Source: an uncultured Mollicutes bacterium
Lineage (GTDB): Bacteria; Bacillota_I; Bacilli_A; RFN20; CAG-826
Length of the DNA stretch: 5,876 bases
Direction of reading: 5' to 3'
Assembly: GCA_900540385.1 (NCBI GenBank)
Contig: UQFY01000035.1
Span: forward strand, 1-5,876
Position 1 is the stretch's first letter; every line of letters starts with the position of its first letter. Below, in pieces: positions 5,868-5,876 of the stretch. The notes under the pieces are model-generated. The model was not told the DNA's origin and did no database searches. It was given only the letters and a program-made list of their open reading frames with translations. A program made the translations under genes and the position numbers.

Positions 5868-5876
5868 TTAAGCCCT

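Noticed and set aside
1..5876. CRISPR array, tRNA/rRNA gene, IS element or prophage integrase
   Set aside because: No regularly spaced repeats, no cloverleaf or rRNA-length match (only the 16-base leader match), and no transposase or integrase motifs in the reading frames.

Overview
The window reads as chromosomal DNA from a low-GC Gram-positive (Firmicutes/Bacilli-type, possibly a gut lineage related to Erysipelotrichia or walled Mollicutes relatives). The coding sequence samples I counted are about 37% GC, ribosome binding sites are AGGAG-type, and terminators are short stems followed by T-runs. One surface protein carries a SipW-dependent-type signal peptide, a class typical of Gram-positives. 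Tryptophan is encoded by TGG in the codons I checked and UGA serves as a stop, so the standard bacterial code applies. Species assignment is not possible from the sequence alone. The odd length (5876) and an open, signal-less gene at the right edge are consistent with a metagenomic contig.

Layout from left to right. (1) 57-84: a Rho-independent terminator for the minus-strand gene to its right. (2) 158-1006, minus: a TasA/camelysin-like secreted matrix or surface protein with a SipW-type signal peptide. (3) About 890-1101: a sharply bounded GC-rich block (131 of 210 bases over 891-1100, 62%) in AT-rich surroundings. It covers exactly the signal peptide and the 5' leader of that gene. The leader can fold into a nested hairpin (1024-1091) and is flanked by a G7/C7 homopolymer. 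(4) 1102-1312: an AT-rich divergent intergenic region. (5) 1313-2230, plus: an unrecognised 305-residue protein with one N-terminal membrane helix. (6) 2279-2407, plus: a possible 42-residue hydrophobic small protein starting with GTG. (7) 2471-4840, minus: a complete family GH94 disaccharide phosphorylase with its catalytic Asp and phosphate-site motifs. (8) 4938-4966: the terminator of the next minus-strand gene, so GH94 is probably transcribed alone. (9) 4983-5867, minus: the C-terminal part of a probable secreted protein or lipoprotein with no visible N-terminus. Its first codons overlap a strong terminator-like hairpin (5831-5855) that points the opposite way.

The genes do not form an obvious pathway. 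GH94 is an intracellular carbon and energy enzyme that splits a beta-linked disaccharide with phosphate. The TasA-like and right-edge proteins are extracellular. The 305-residue protein is an accessory-looking orphan. The most interesting part is the GC-rich leader plus signal-peptide module of the TasA-like gene, which may be a cis-regulatory RNA and/or an exchangeable 5' cassette.
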